From: Blasia pusilla
Taxonomy: Eukaryota > Marchantiophyta > Marchantiopsida > Blasiales
Reading direction: 5' to 3'
Length of the DNA stretch: 64,000 bases
NCBI GenBank assembly: GCA_050084515.1
Contig: CM114272.1
Span: forward strand, 58,404,001-58,468,000
Made by a program: the position numbers and the translations under genes. The notes under the pieces were generated by a model. That model saw only the letters and a program-made list of their open reading frames with translations. It did no database searches and was not told where the DNA came from. Shown piece by piece: positions 63,044 through 64,000 of this stretch; within the stretch, counting starts at the first letter, position 1; the number at the start of each line of letters is the position of its first letter.

Positions 63044-64000
63044 ATGGCATCATCCTCTCCCTCTAGTATGCCAGTGGAGGAGACTTGGGAGCCATTACTT
63101 GGGCTCAAGCTTACGGGAGGTGAGAAACGACGCTTGACACAGTTCCTACGTGCTTATAGGAGTTGTTTTGCCTTTAGCATGAAGGAGTTGGGTTCTCTGG
63201 TTGGACCCGGTATACGGATTGATTTGGCTAGTGATACGCCAATCTTCCGTCGTCCCTACCGATATAGTGATATGGAGAGGGACCTGATTCAGAGTAGGAC
63301 GTTGGACCTTTTGGAGGCTGGATTAGTGGAGTTGTCGATGGAGAGTATGCATCACCCATGTCATGCTCGCTAAAAAGGATATGCATGGCAACTACACGGA
63401 TAGGCGGATGTGTGGAGATTACCGCCCTATCAATCGGCAAACCAAGGCCGATAGGTATGCCATGCCTACACTGAGGAGATCTTTGATGTGGTGGGACAGC
63501 AAAGATTTTCAGATTTTTGATCTTCGGCAGATACCATCAATTGCCGATTCGGGAGAGTGACAAGGCCAAGACGCATTTTGGGGTGTCAACTCTCATGGCA
63601 AGGATTGTTTGTACCTAAAGTGGAAATTCTTACCCTTTGGGTTGAAGAATGCACTGCCGAGTTTCAAAGAGTGATGGACAGGATCCTAGCAGGGTTGGAT
63701 TTTGTTCGGTGTTACATTGATGATATCTTGGTGTTTAGTAACACGGTGGAGGAGCATCAGATACATTTGCAGATGGTGTTTGAGCGGTTGAAAGCTCATG
63801 GTCTACGTTTGCATCCGTGAAAGTGTAAGTTCTTCCATGAGGATGTTGAGTACTTGGGTCATGTGATCTATCCAGGTGGTTTGGGAGTTCAAGCAAGCAA
63901 AGGTGGAGGCTATTGCACTTATTCCACGTCCGGTAGATGTGAGTAGAGTTCGAGCATTCATGGGATTGGCGAACTACTATCGGAGGTATGTGAAGGGATT
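63044..64000 (+). pseudogene. Family B reverse transcriptase (element 3), runs off the window
   Basis: The frame 63044-63372 has ETWEPLLGLKLTGGEKRR, FAFSMKELGSLVGPGIRIDL and ASDTPIFRRPYRYSDMERDL. A shift follows near 63345, then KKDMHGNYTDRRMCGDYRPI and ADRYAMPT (63365-63470). The end holds FQRVMDRILAGLDFVRCYID, with YIDD at 63713-63724, and the EYLGHVIYP and ANYYRRYVKG blocks to the window edge. Unlike element 2 the catalytic box is present. Confidence 0.85.

Larger units (their letters stand above)
57097..64000 (+). mobile_element. Family B Ty3/gypsy element 3 (continues past the window)
   Basis: The order is LTR, long leader with a 5S-like stretch, gag with Gly-Thr-Ser repeats and zinc knuckles, retropepsin, methyltransferase, RT. 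RNase H, integrase and any PHD and 3' LTR would lie beyond 64000. Compared with element 2 it keeps the RT catalytic box, but its frames are broken in several places. Confidence 0.88.

Noticed and set aside
1-64000. CRISPR arrays, bacterial operons, rRNA operons, intact tRNA genes
   Set aside because: None seen. The direct repeats here are diverged tandem arrays or LTRs, and the only rRNA-like stretch is the partial antisense 5S segment.

Overview
This window looks like nuclear DNA of a land plant. The evidence is two intact, intron-containing host genes (a CYP72-clan cytochrome P450 and a plastid-targeted ABC ATPase of the ABCI11/NAP14 type), GT-AG introns, and a dense, nested mass of Ty3/gypsy, Ty1/copia and LINE remains. 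I cannot name the species. One gypsy family carries its own cytosine methyltransferase, which makes me lean towards a non-flowering lineage (bryophyte, lycophyte or similar), but this is inference.

Layout. 1-1743: the 3' end of a gypsy element (family B: integrase, a PHD finger and an LTR-like repeat). 1744-3585: intergenic DNA and promoter. 3586-7701: an intact five-exon P450 gene. 7702-9030: AT-rich spacer. 9034-9621: an uncertain Ser/Pro-rich ORF. 9880-13030: non-coding DNA made of several different degenerate tandem repeats. 13030-16400: spacer, with a foldback around a LINE fragment. 16406-20240: a ruined copia element with a nested hAT-like MITE. 20978-24270: decayed family B pieces in both orientations. 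24436-26178: a broken transposase-like gene. 26179-33402: a chromovirus (family A) with LTRs, PBS, PPT and chromodomain. 33403-39510: a second family B element. 40972-44738: the intact nine-exon ABCI11-like gene on the minus strand. 45546-49765: copia and LINE fragments. 49790-53315: poorly understood DNA with possible gene fragments. 53560-57055: a decayed minus-strand gene whose stops are nearly all TAG. 57097 to the end: a third family B element, running off the window.

The main finding is family B. Between its retropepsin and reverse transcriptase lies a DNMT3-like, non-permuted C5-cytosine methyltransferase domain. Motif I, ENV, the HRPR motif and a motif-X-like tail are visible; a WPC catalytic loop remains in one copy. 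The region is seen in two copies, with a trace in a third. At the other end of pol, after the integrase, the copy at the window start encodes a PHD finger. The untranslated leader of the third element also holds a stretch matching the antisense strand of the 5S rRNA internal promoter. So the family seems to be built as LTR, 5S-like leader, gag, protease, methyltransferase, RT, RNase H, integrase, PHD, LTR. No single copy here is whole or error-free. I recall published reports of cytosine methyltransferases captured by retrotransposons in algae and dinoflagellates, so capture itself may not be new. The full architecture, the PHD reader and the 5S-like leader deserve a check.

The host genes are separate from this. 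The P450 is a membrane-anchored monooxygenase with all signature motifs. The ABC protein keeps its Walker, Q-loop, D-loop and H-loop motifs and a likely plastid transit peptide.
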